Part shown: in pieces, positions 1-13,498 of the stretch
Position numbering within the stretch: the stretch's first letter is position 1
Layout: the number at the start of each line of letters is the position of its first letter
From: Petrolisthes cinctipes
Taxonomy: Eukaryota > Arthropoda > Malacostraca > Decapoda > Porcellanidae
Length of the DNA stretch: 64,000 nt
Assembly: GCA_033782935.1 (NCBI GenBank)
Contig: JAWQEG010000623.1
Coordinates: 576,001-640,000, forward strand
Reading direction: 5' to 3'
The notes under the pieces: generated by a model
What the model was told of the DNA's origin: nothing
Seen by the model: the letters and a program-made list of their open reading frames with translations, nothing else
Databases searched by the model: none
Translations under genes and position numbers: made by a program

Positions 1-3000
1 ATCGGGTGTTTTGAGCCCGAATTTGAGATATAAACGGGTACAGAAGATGCATGCACATATCGACTTTTTGTACCTAAAATATCGATTTTGATTATGTTTT
101 GGGTCTGTATTTTGAAAATACTCTAACATGGAGTAGGCATGAACAGATCGCTTCTGTGACCTAAAAATATCGAATTTTCGGGTGTTTTGAGCCTGAATTT
201 AAGATATAAACGGGTACAGAAGATGCATTCACATATCGACTTTTTGCACCTAAAATATCGATTATTTAACATGTTTTGAGACTATATTTTGAAAACATTC
301 TAGCACTAAGTAGGCATGTACAGATCGCTTCTGGGACCCCAAAAAACTGAATTTTCGGGTGTTTTGAGCCTGAATTTGAGATTTAAATGGGTACTGAATA
401 TGCATGCACATATCGACTTTGTGCACCTATAATATCAATTTTGAGCATGTTTTTGGTCTGTATCTTGAAAACATTCTAGCAAGGTGTAGGCATGTACAGA
501 TCGCTTCTGGGACCCCAAAATATTGAATTTTAGGGTGTTTTGAGCCTGAATTTGTGATATAAACGGGTACAGAAGATGCATGCACATATCGACGTTGGGC
601 ACCCAAAATATCGATTTTGAGCATGTTTTGGGCCTGTATTTTGAAAATATTCTAACACGGAGTAGGCATGTACAGATCGCTTCAGGGACCCAAAAATATC
701 GAATTTTCGGGTGTTTTGAGCCTGAATTTGAGATATAAACCGGTACAGAAGATGCATGAACATATCGACTTCGGTCACCCAAAATATTGATTTTGAGCAT
801 GTTTTGGGCCTGTATTTTGAAAATACTCTAACACAAAGTAGGCCTTTACAGATCGCTCCTGGGACCCAAAAATATCGAATTTTCAGGTGTTTTGAGCCTG
901 AATTTGAGATATAAACGTGTACAGAAGATACATACATACATTGACTTTGGGCACCTAAAATATTGATTTTCAAAAATTTTTTGGCCTGTATTTTGAAAAT
1001 ACTCTAACACAGAGTAGGCATGTACAGGTCGCTTCTGAGACCCAAAAATATCGAATTTTCGGGTGTTTTGAGCCTCAATTGGAGATATAAACGGGTACAG
1101 AAGATGCATGCACATTTAGACTTTTGCACCTATAATATCGATTTTTAGTATGTTTTGAGCCTTTATTTTGAAAAAATTCTAGCACTAAGTAGGCATGTAC
1201 AGATCGCTTCTGGGACCCAAAAATATCGAATTTTCGGGTGTTTTGAGCCTCAATTTGAGATATAAACGGTTACTAAAGATGCATGCACATATCGACTTTT
1301 TGTACCTAAAATATCAATTATTTAGCATGTTTTGAGACTATATTTTGAAAACATTCTAGCACTAAGTAGGCATGTACAGATCGCTTCTGGGACCCCAAAA
1401 AGTTGAATTTTCGGGTGTTTTGAGCCTGAATTTGAGATATAAACGGGTACAGAAGATGCATACATATATTGACTTTGGGCACCTAAAATATTGATTTTCA
1501 TCATATTTTTAGCCTGTATTTTGAAAATACTCTAACACAGAGTAGGCATGTACAGGTCGCTTCTGACACCCAAAAATATCGAATTTTCGGGTGTTTTGAG
1601 CCTCATTTTGAGATATAAACGGGTACAGAAGATACATGCACATTTTGACATTGTGCACCTATAATATCAATTTTGAGCATGTTTTGAGTCTGTATCTTGA
1701 AAACATTCTAGCAAGGTGTAGGCATGTACAGATCGCTTCTGGGACCCAAAAATATCTAATTTTAGGGTGTTTTGAGCCAGAATTTGAGATATAAACGGGT
1801 ACAGAAGATGCAGGCACATATCGACTTTGGGCACCCAAAATATCGATTTTGAGCATGTTTTGGGCCTGTATTTTGGAAAAATACTCTAACACGGAGTAGC
1901 ATGTACAGATTGCTTCTGGGACCCAACAATATCGAATTTTCGGGTGTTTTGAGCCTGAATTTGAGATATAATCGGGTACAGAAGATGCATGCACATATCG
2001 ACTTTTGGTACCCAAAATATCGATTTTTAGTATGTTTTGGGCCTATATTTTGAAAATATTCTAGCACTGAGTAGGCATTTACATATTGCTTCTGGGACAC
2101 AAAAATATCGAATTTTCGGGTGTTTTGAGCCTGAATTTGAGATATAAACGGGTACAGAAGATGCATGCACATATCGACTTTTTGCACCTATAATATCGAT
2201 TTTGAGCATGTTTTGGGTCTGTGTCTTGAAAACGATCTAGCAAGGAGTAGGCATGTACAGATCGCTTCTGGGACCCAAAAATATCGAATTTTCGGGTGTT
2301 TTGAGCCTGAATTTGAGATATAAACGGGTACAGAAGATGCATGCACATATCGACTTTTGCACCTAAAATATCGATTTTTAGCATGTTTTGGGCCTATATT
2401 TCGAAAAAAATCTAGCACTGAGTAGCCATGTACAAATTGCTTCTGGGACCCAAAAATATCGAATTTTCGGGTGTTTTGAGCCTGAGTTTGAGATATAAAC
2501 GGGTACATAAGATGCATACACATATTGACTTTGGGCACCTAAAATATCGATTTTCATCTGGTTATTGGAATGTACCTTGAAAATGCTCTAACACGGAGTA
2601 GGCATATACAAATCGCTCCAGGGACCCATAAATATCGAATTTTCGGGTGTTTTGAGCCTGAATTTGTGATATAAACGGGTACATAAGATGCATGCATATA
2701 TCGACTTTGGACACCTAAAATATCGATTTTTAGCATGTTTTGAACTTATATTTTGAAAAAATTCTAACACTGAGTAGGCATGTACAGATCGCTTCTGGGA
2801 CTCAAAAATATTGAATTTTTGGGTGTTTTGAGCCTGAATTTGGGATATAAACGGGTACTGAAGATGCATGCATACATCGACTTTGTGCACCAAAAATATT
2901 GATTTTGAGCATGTTTTGAGTCTGTATCTTAAAAACATTCCAGCAAGGAGTAGTCATGTACAGATCGCTTCTGGGACCCAAAAATATTGAATTTTTGGGT

Positions 3001-6000
3001 GTTTTGAGCCTAAATTTGGGATATAAACGGGTACAGAAGATGCATGCAAATATCGACTTTTTGCACCTATAATATCGATTTTGAGCATGTTTTGGGTCTG
3101 TATATTTAAAACGATCTAACATGGAGTAGGCATGTACAGATCGCTTCTGGGACCCAAAAATATCGAATTTTCGGGTGTTTTGAGCCTGAATTTGAGATAT
3201 AAACGGGTACAGAAGATGCATACACATATTGACTTTGGGCACCTAAAATATCGATTTTCATCTGGTTATGGGCCTGTATCTTGAAAATGCTCTAACACGG
3301 AGTAGGCATGTACAGATCGCTCCAGGGACCCATAAATATCGAATTTTCGGGTGTTTTGAGCCTGAATTTGAGATATAAAAGGGTTCAAAAGATGCATACA
3401 CATATTGACTTTGGGCACCTAAAATATTGATTTTCAGCATGTTTTGGGCCTGTATTTTGAAAATACTCTAACACGGAGTAGGCATGTACAGATTGCTTCT
3501 GGGACACAAAAATATCGAATTTTCGGGTGTTTTGAGCCTGAATTTGAGATATAAACGGGTACAGAAGATGCATGCACATATCGACTTTTTGCACCTAAAA
3601 TATCGATTTTGAGCATGTTTTGGGTCTGTTTTTTTAAAACCTTCTAGCAAGGAGTAGGCATGTACAGATCGCTTCTGGAGCCCGAAAATATCGAATTTTC
3701 GGGTGCTTTCAGCATGAATTTGAGATATACACGGGTACAGAAGATGCATGCACATATCGACTTTGGACACCTAAAATATCGATTTTTAGCATGTTTTGGG
3801 GCTGTATTTTGAAAAAATTCTAGCACTGAGTAGGCATGTACAGATAACTTTTGAAACCCTAAAATATCGAATTTTTGGGTGTTTTGAGCCTGAATTTGGG
3901 ATACAAACGGGTACAGAAGATGCATGAACATATCGACTTTAGACACTTAAAATATCGATTTTTAGCATGTTTTAAGCCTGTATTCTCAAAATACTTTAAC
4001 ACGGAATAGTTATGTACAGATCGCTTCTGAGACCCAAAAATATCGAATTTTCGGGTGTTTTGAGCCTGAATTTGAGATATAAACGGGTACTGAAGATGCA
4101 TGCACATATCGACTTTTTGCACCTAAAATATCGATTATGAGCATGTTTTGGGTCTGTTTCTTGAAATCATTATAGCAAGGAGTAGGCACGTATAGATCGC
4201 TTCAGGGACCCGAAAATATCGAATTTTCGGGTGTTTTCAGCCTAAATTTGATATATAAACGGGTACAGAAGATGCATGAACATATCGACTTTAGACACTT
4301 AAAATATCGATTTTTAGCATGTTTTGAGCTTATATTTTGAAAACATTCCTGCACTGAGTAGGCATGTACAGATCGCTTCTGGGACCCAAAAATATCGAAT
4401 TTTCGGGTGTTTTGAGCCTGAATTTGAGATATAAACGGATACTGAAGAAGCATGCACATATCGACTCTTTGCACCTAAAATATCGATTTTTAGCATATTT
4501 TGAGCCTATATATGGAAAACATTCTAGCACTGAGTAGGCATGCACAGATCGCTTCTGGGACCCCAAAATATCGAATTTTCGGGTGTCTTGAGCCTTAATT
4601 TGGGATATAAACGGGTACAGAAGATGCATACACATATTGACTTTGGGCACCTAAAATATCGATTTTTAGTATGTTTTGGGACTGTATCTTGAAAACATTC
4701 TAGCAAGGAGTAGGCATGTACAGATCGATTCTGGGAACCAAAAATATCGAATTTTCGGGTGTTTTGAGCCTGAATTTGAGATATAAACGGGTACTGAAGA
4801 TGCATGCACATATCGACTTTTTGCACGTAAAATATCGATTTTGAGCATGTTTTGAGTATTTATCTTGAAAACATTCTAGCAAGGAGTAGGCATGTACAGA
4901 TCGCTTCTGGGAACGATAAATTTCGAATTTTCTTGTATTTTGAGCATGAATTTGAGATATAAACGGGTACAGAAGATGCATACACATATGAACTTTGGGC
5001 ACCTAAAATATCGATTTTCAGCATGTTTTGGACCTGTATTTTGAAAATACTATAACAGAGAGTAGGCATGTACAGATTGCATCTGGGACCCAAAAATCTC
5101 GAATTTTCGGGTGTTTTGAGCCCGAATTTGAGATATAAACGGGTACAGAAGATGGATACACATATGGACTTTGTGCACCTAAAATATCGATTTTGAGCAT
5201 GTTTTGGATCTGTATTTTGAAAATATTCTAGCACTGAGTAGGCATGTACAGATAACTTCTGAGACCCAAAAATATCGAATTTTTGGGTGTTTTGAGCCTG
5301 AATTTGGGATACAAACGGGTACAGAAGATTCATGAACATATCGAATTTAGACACTTAAAATATCGATTTTTAGCATGTTTTGAGCCTATATTTTGAAAAC
5401 ATTCTTGCACTGAGTAGGCATGTACAGATCGCTTCTGGGAACGAAAAATATCGAATTTTCGGGTGTTTTGAGCCTAAATTTGAGATATAAACGGGTACTG
5501 AAGATGCATGCACATATCGACTCTTTGCACCTAAAATATTGATTTTCAGCATGTTTTGGGCCTGTATGTTGAAAACATTCTAGCAAGGAGTAGGCATGTA
5601 CAGATCGCTTCTGGGACCCAAAAATATCGAATTTTCGGGTGTTTTGAGCCTGAATTTGAGATATAAACGGGTACTGAAGATGCATGCACATATCGACTCT
5701 TTGCACCTAAAATATCGATTTTTAGCATATTTTGAGCCTATATATGGAAAACATTCTAGCACTGAGTAGGCATGCACAGATCGCTTCTGGGACCCCAAAA
5801 TATTGAATTTTCGGTGTTTTGAGCCTGAATTTGGGATATAAACGGGTACAAAAGATGCATACACATATTGACTTTGGGCACCTAAAATATCGATTTTGAG
5901 CATGTTTTGGGCCTTTATTTTGAAAAAATTCTAGCAAGGAGTAGGCATGTACAGATCGCTTCTGGGACCCAAAAATATCGAATTTTCGGGTGTTTTGAGC

Positions 6001-8050
6001 CTAAATTTGAGATATAAACGGGTACAGAAGATGCATGCACATATCGACTTTGGGCACCCAAAATATCGAATTTGAGCATGTTTTGGGCCTGTATTCTGGA
6101 AATACTCTAACACGGAGTAGGCATGTACAGATCGCTTCTGTGACCCAAAAATATCGAATTTTCGGGTGTTTTCAGCCTAAATTTGATATATAAACGGGTA
6201 CTGAAGAAGCATGCACATATCGACTTTTTGCACCTAAAATATCGATTTTGAGCATGTTTTCGGTCTGTTTCTTGAAAACATTATAGCAAGGAGTAGGCAT
6301 GTACAGATAGTTTCTGGGACCCGAAAATATCCAATTTTCGGGAGTTTTGAGCCTCAATTTGAGATATAAACGGGTACAGAAGATGCATGAACATATCGAC
6401 TTTATACACTTAAAATATCGATTTTTAGCATATTTTGAGCCTATATTTTGAAAATATTCCAGCACTGAGTAGGCATATACAGATCGCTTCAGGGACCCAA
6501 AATCATTGATTTTTCGGGTGTTTTGAGCCTGAATTTGAGATATAAACGGGTACAGAAGATGCGTGCACATATCGACTTTGGGCACCCAAAATATCGATTT
6601 GGAGCATGTTTTTGGCCTGTATCTTTAAAACATACTAGCAAGGAGTAGGCATGTACAGATTGCTTATGGGACCCAAAAATATCGAATTTTCGGGTGTTTT
6701 GAGCCTGAATTTGAGATATAAACGGGTACAGAATATACATGCATATATAGACTTTGGGCACCCAAAATATCGATTTTGAGCATTTTTTGTGCATGAATTC
6801 TGAAAACATTCCAGCATTGAGTAGGCATGTATAGATCGCTTCTGGTAACGAAAAATATTGATTTTTCAGGTGTTTTGAGCCTGAATTTGAGAAATAATCG
6901 GGTACTGAAGATGCATGCACATATCGACTTTTTGCACCTGACATATCGATTTTTAAGCATGTTTTGGGTCTGTATCTTAAAAACATACTAGCAAGGAGTA
7001 GGCATGTACAGATTGCTTCTGGGACCCAAAAATATCGAATTTTCGGGTGTTTTGAGCCTGAATTTGAGATATAAACGGGTACAGAAGATGCATGGACATA
7101 TCGACTTTAAACACCTAAAATATCGATTTTTAGCATGTTTTAAGTTTATATATTGAAAACATACTAGCAAGGAGTAGGCATGTACAGATTGCTTCTGGGA
7201 CCCAAAAATATCGAATTTTTGGGTGTTTTGATCCTGAATTTGAGATATAAACGGGTACAGAAGATGCATGCACATATCGACTTTGGGCACCCAAAATATC
7301 GAATTTGAGCATTTTTGGGCCTGTATTCTGGAAATACTCTAACACGGAGTAGGCATGTACAGATCGCTTCTGTGACCCAAAAATATCGAATTTTCGGGTG
7401 TTTTCAGCCTAAATTTGAGATATAAACGGGTACTGAAGATGCATGCACATATCGACTTTTTGCACCTAAAATATCGATTTTGAGCATGTTTTAGGTCTGT
7501 TTCTTGAAAACATTATAGCAAGGAGTAGGCATGTACAGATCGCTTCTGGGACCCAAAAATATCCAATTTTCGAGAGTTTTGAGCCTCAATTTGAGATATA
7601 AACGGGTACAGAAGATGCATGAACATATCGACTTTAGACACTTAAAATATCGATTTTTAGCATGTTTTGAGCCTATATTTTGAAAACATTCCAGCACTGA
7701 GTAGGCATGCACAGATCGCTTCTGGTACCCAAAAATATCGTATTTTCGGGTGTTTTGAGCCTGAATTTGAGATATAAACGGGTTCAGTAGAAGCATGCAC
7801 ATATCGACTTTGGGCACCCAAAATATCGATTTTTAGCATGTTTTGGGCCTATATTTTGAAAATATTCTAGCACTGAGTAGGCATGTACATATCGCTTGTG
7901 CAACCCAAAAATATCGAATTTTCAGGTGTTTTGAGCCTGAATTTGAGATATAAACGGGTACAGAAGATACATGCACATATCGACTTTTTGCACCTAAAAT
8001 ATCGATTTTGAGCATGTTTTAGGTCTGTTTCTTGAAAACATTATAGCAAG
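1..8050. repeat. 176-bp satellite array, left heterogeneous part
   Basis: The whole stretch is head-to-tail copies of one AT-rich monomer of about 176 bp. Landmark blocks recur in fixed order in every copy: TATCGATTTT, GAGTAGGCATGTACAGAT, CTTCTGGGACCC, TATCGAATTTTCGGGTG, GATATAAACGGGTACAG and CACATATCGACTTT. Neighbouring monomers differ at many positions (for example GGGCAC, TTTGCAC or TAGACAC before the next TATCGAT), so this part is less homogenised than 8-42 kb. A block near 4690-6120 recurs near 8560-9990 at an offset of 3871 bp, about 22 monomers. Minus-strand open frames occur but are repeat by-products. No gene is seen here. Satellite identity is read directly; a centromeric or heterochromatic location is inference. 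Confidence 0.96.
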
Positions 8051-8528
8051 GAGTAGGCATGTACAGATCGCTTCTGGGACCCAAAAATATCCAATTTTCG
8101 AGAGTTTTGAGCCTCAATTTGAGATATAAACGGGTACAGAAGATGCATGAACATATCGACTTTAGACACTTAAAATATCGATTTTTAGCATGTTTTGAGC
8201 CTATATTTTGAAAACATTCCAGCACTGAGTAGGCATGCACAGATCGCTTCTGGTACCCAAAAATATCGTATTTTCGGGTGTTTTGAGCCTGAATTTGAGA
8301 TATAAACGGGTTCAGTAGAAGCATGCACATATCGACTTTGGGCACCCAAAATATCGATTTTTAGCATGTTTTGGGCCTATATTTTGAAAATATTCTAGCA
8401 CTGAGTAGGCATGTACATATCGCTTGTGCAACCCAAAAATATCGAATTTTCAGGTGTTTTGAGCCTGAATTTGAGATATAAACGGGTACTGAAGATACAT
8501 GCACATATCGACTTTTTGCACCTAAAAT
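7460..8528. repeat. tandem duplication of a 3-monomer (528 bp) block
   Basis: About 528 bp (three monomers) is present twice in direct tandem with a spacing of exactly 528 bp. Rare variants are shared by both copies, for example the CCAATTTTCGAGAG sequence near 7564 and 8092 and the GGTTCAGTAGAAGCATG sequence near 7782 and 8310. Part of the second copy begins the large duplicated block at 8051. A three-monomer step also restores the reading frame (528 is divisible by 3), which explains identical spurious peptides here. Confidence 0.85.
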
Positions 8529-10720
8529 ATCTATTTTGAGCGAGTTTTGGGTCTGTATCTTGAAAACATTCTAGCAAGGAGTAGGCATGTACAGATCGAT
8601 TCTGGGAACCAAAAATATCGAATTTTCTGGTGTTTTGAGCCTGAATTTGAGATATAAACGGGTACAGAAGATGCATGCACATATCGACTTTTTGCACCTA
8701 AAATATCGATTTTGAGCATGTTTTGGGTATTTATCGTGAAAACATTCTAGCAAGGAGTAGGCATGTACAGATCGCTTCTGGGAGCGATAAATTTCGAATT
8801 TTCGGGTATTTTGAGCCTGAATTTGAGATATAAACGGGTACAGAAGATGCATACACATATGAACTTTGGGCACCTAAAATATCGATTTTCAGCATGTTTT
8901 GGGCCTGTATTTTGAAAATACTATAACAGAGAGTAGGCATGTACAGATTGCATCTGGGACCCAAAAATCTCGAATTTTCGGGTGTTTTGAGCCCGAATTT
9001 GAGATATAAACGGGTACAGAAGATGGATACACATATGGACTTTGTGCACATAAAATATCGATTTTGAGCATGTTTTGGGTCTGTATTTTGAAAATATTCT
9101 AGCACTGAGTAGGCATGTACAGATAACTTCTGAGACCCAAAAATATCGAATTTTTGGGTGTTTTGAGCCTGAATTTGGGATACAAACGGATACAGAAGAT
9201 GCATGAACATATCGACTTTAGACACTTAAAATATCGATTTTTAGCATGTTTTGAGCTTATATTTTGAAAACATTCCTGCACTGAGTAGGCATGTACAGAT
9301 CGCTTCTGGGAACGAAAAATATCGAATTTTCGGGTGTTTTGAGCCTAAATTTGAGATATAAACGGGTACTGAAGATGCATGCACATATCGACTCTTTGCA
9401 CCTAAAATATTGATTTTCAGCATGTTTTGGGCCTGTATGTTGAAAACATTCTAGCAAGGAGTAGGCATGTACAGATCGCTTCTGGGACCCAAAAATATCG
9501 AATTTTCGGGTGTTTTGAGCCTGAATTTGAGATATAAACGGGTACTGAAGATGCATGCACATATCGACTCTTTGCACCTAAAATATCGATTTTTAGCATA
9601 TTTTGAGCCTATATATGGAAAACATTCTAGCACTGAGTAGGCATGCACAGATCGCTTCTGGGACCCAAAAATATCGAATTTTCGGGTGTTTTGAGCCTGA
9701 ATTTGGGATATAAACGGGTACAAAAGATGCATACACATATTGACTTTGGGATCCTAAAATATCGATTTTGAGCATGTTTTGGGCCTGTATTTTGAAAACA
9801 TTCTAGCAAGGAGTAGGCATGTACAGATCGCTTCTGGGACCCAAAAATATCGAATTTTTGGGTGTTTTGAGCCTTTATTTGAGATATAAACGGGTACAGA
9901 AGATGCATTCACATATCGACTTTGGGCACCCAAAATATCGAATTTGAGCATGTTTTGGGCATGTATTCCGGAAATACTCTAACACGGAGTAGGCATGTAC
10001 AGATCGCTTCTGGGACCCAAAAATATCGAATTTTCGAGAGTTTTGAGCCTCAATTTGAGATATAAACGGGTACAGAAGATGCATAAACATATCGAATTTA
10101 GACACTTAAAATATCGATTTTTAGCATGTTTTGAGCCTATATTTTGATAACATTCCAGCACTGAGTAGGCATGCACAGATCGCTTCTGGTACCCAAAAAT
10201 ATCGTATTTTCGGGTGTTTTGAGCCTGAATTTGAGATTTAAACGGGTACAGTAGAAGCATGCACATATCGACTTTGGACACCCAAAATATCGATTTTTTG
10301 CATGTTTTGGGCCTATATTTTGAAAATATTCTAGCACTGAGTAGGCATGTACATATCGCTTGTGCGACCCAAAAATATCGAATTTTCAGGTGTTTTGAGC
10401 CTGAATTTGAGATATAAACGGGTACTGAAGATACATGCACATATCGACTTTTTGCACCTAAAATATCTATTTTGAGCGAGTTTTGGGTCTGTATCTTGAA
10501 AACATTCTAGCAAGGAGTAGGCATGTACAGATCGCTTCTGGGACACAAAAATATCGAATTTTCGGGTGTTTTGAGCCTGAATTTGAGATATATAGGGGGA
10601 AATGAAGATGCAAGCACATATCGACTTTTTACACCTAAAATATCGATTTTAAGCATGTTTTGGGTCTGTTTTTTGAAAACATTCTAGCAAGGAGTAGGCA
10701 TGTACAGATCGCTTCTGGGG

Positions 10721-10743
10721 CCCGAAAATATCGAATTTTCGGG
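10721..10743. repeat. inverted repeat (dyad) inside the satellite monomer, perfect-arm example
   Basis: The arms CCCGAAAAT and ATTTTCGGG are perfect reverse complements of 9 bp around a 5-base spacer ATCGA. The same dyad sits at the junction of the two 88-bp halves in nearly every monomer. In the commonest variant one arm reads CCCAAAAAT, giving a single mismatch. Variants with the perfect arms follow GGGG and recur in the 10-42 kb region (for example near 12306, 17407 and 23043). It could form a small cruciform or hairpin or bind a dimeric protein; function is unknown. Confidence 0.7.
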
Positions 10744-13498
10744 TGCTTTCAGCCTGAATTTGAGATATAAACGGATACAGAAGATGCATGAACATATCGA
10801 CTTTAGACACTTAAAATATCGATTTTTAGCATGTTTTGAGCCTATATTTTGAAAACATTCCAGCACTGAGTAGGCATATACAGATCGCTTCTGGGACCCA
10901 AAATCATTGATTTTTCGGGTTTTTTGAGCCTGAATTTGAGATATAAACGGGTACAGAAGATGCATGCATATATAGACTTTGGGCACCCAAAATATCGATT
11001 TGAAGCATGTTTTTGTCCTGAATCTTTAAAACACACTAGGAAGGAGTAGGCATGTACAGATTGCTTATGGGACCCAAAAATATCGAATTTTCGGGTGTTT
11101 TGAGCCTGAATTTGAGATATAAACGGGTACAGAAGATACATGCATATATAGACTTTGGGCACCCAAAATATCGATTTTGAGCATGTTTTGTGCATGAATT
11201 CTGATAACATTCCAGCATTGAGTAGGCATGTATAGATCGCTTCTGGGAACGAAAAATATTGATTTTTCAGGTGTTTTGAGCCTGAATTTGAGATATAATC
11301 GGGTACTGAAGATGCATGCACATATCGACTTTTTGCACCTGACATATCGATTTTTCAGCATGTTTTGGGTCTGTATCTTAAAAACATACTAGCAAGGAGT
11401 AGGCATGTACAGATTGCTTCTGGGACCCAAAAATATCGAATTTTTGGGTGTTTTGAGCCTAAATTTGAGAAATAAACGGGTACAGAAGATGCATGCACAT
11501 ATCGACTTTGGACACCTAATATATCGATTTTTAGCATGTTTTAAGCTTATATATTGAAAACATACTAGCAAGAAGTAGGCATGTACAGATTGCTTCTGGG
11601 ACACAAATATATCGAATTTTTGGGTTTTTTTATCCTGAATTTGAGATATAAACGGGTATAGAAGATGCATGCACATATCGACTTTGGACACCTAAAATAT
11701 CGATTTTAAGCATGTTTTGGGCCTGTATTTTGAAAACATTCTAGCAAGGAATAGGCATGTACAGATCGCTTCTGGGACCCAAAAATATCAAATTTTCGGG
11801 TGTTTTGAGCCTTTATTTGAGATATAAACGGGTACAGTAGAAGCATGCACATATCGACTTTGGGCACCCAAAATATCGATTTTTTGCATGTTTTGGGCCT
11901 ATATTTTGAAAATATTCTAGCACTGAGTAGGCATGTACATATCGCTTGTGCGACCCAAAAATATCGAATTTTCAGGTGTTTTGAGCCTGAATTTGATATA
12001 TAAACGGGTAATGAAGATGCAAGCACATATCGACTTTTTGCACCTAAAATATCGATTTTGAGCGAGTTTTGGGTCTTTTTCTTGAAAACATTCTAGCAAG
12101 GAGTAGGCATGTACTGATCGCTTCTGGGACACAAAAATATCGAATTTTCGGGTGTTTTGAGCCTGAATTTGAGATATAAACGGGTACTGAAGATGCAAGC
12201 AAATATCGACTTTTTGCACCTAAAATATCGATTTAAGCATGTTTTGGGTCTGCTTTTTTAAAACATTCTAGCAAGGAGTAGACATGTACAGATCGCTTCT
12301 GGGGCCCGAAAATATCGAATTTTCGGGTATTTTGAGCCTGAATTTGAGATATAAACGGGTACAGAAGATGCATGCACATATCGACTTTGGACACCTAAAA
12401 TATCGATTTTTATCATATTTTGAGCCTATATTTTGAAAACATTCTAGCACTAAGTAGGCATGCACAGATCGCTTCTGGGACCCAAAAATATAGAATTTTC
12501 GGGTTTTTTGAGCCTGAATTTGAGATATAAACGGATACAGAAGATGCATGAACATATCGACTTTAGACACTTAAAATATCGATTTTTAGCATGTTTTAAG
12601 CTTATATATTGAAAACATTTTAGCACTGAGTAGGCATGCACAGATCGCTTCTGGGACCCAAAAATATCGAATTTTCGGATGTTTTGAGCCTGAATTAGAG
12701 ATATAAACGGGTACTGAAGATGCATGCATATATCGACTTTTTGCACCTAAAATATCAATTTTAAGCATGTTTTGGGTCTGTATCTTAAAAACATTCTAGC
12801 AAGGAGTAGGCATGTACAGATCGCTTTTGGGACACAAAAATATCGAATTTTCGGGAGTTTTGAGCCTGAATTTGAGATATAAACGGGTACTGAAGATGCA
12901 TGCACATATCGACTCTTTGCACCTAAAATATTGATTTTCAGCATGTTTTGGGCCTATATATTGAAAACATTCTAGCACAAAGTAGGCATGCACAGATCGC
13001 TTCTGGGGCCCCAAAATATCGAATTTTCGGGTGTTTTGAGCCTGAATTTGGGATATAAACGGGTACAAAAGATGCATACACATATTGACTTTGGGCACCT
13101 AAAATATCGATTTTGAGCATGTTTTGGGCCTTTATCTTGAAAACATTCTAGCAAGGAGTAGGCATGTACAGATCGCTTCTGGGACCCAAAAATATCGAAT
13201 TTTCGGGTGTTTTGAGCCTGTATTTGGGATATAAACGGATACAGAAGATGCATGAACATATCGACTTTAGACACTTAAAATATCGATTTTAGCATGTTTT
13301 AAGCTTATATATTGAAAACACTTTAGCACTGAGTAGGCATGCACAGATCGCTTCTGGGACCCAAAAAAATCGAATTTTCGAGTGTTTTGAGCCTGAATTT
13401 GAGATATAAACGGGTACTGAAGATGCATTCACATATCGACTTTTTGCACCTAAAATATCGATTTTAAGCATGTTTTGGGTCTGTATCTTGAAAACATT

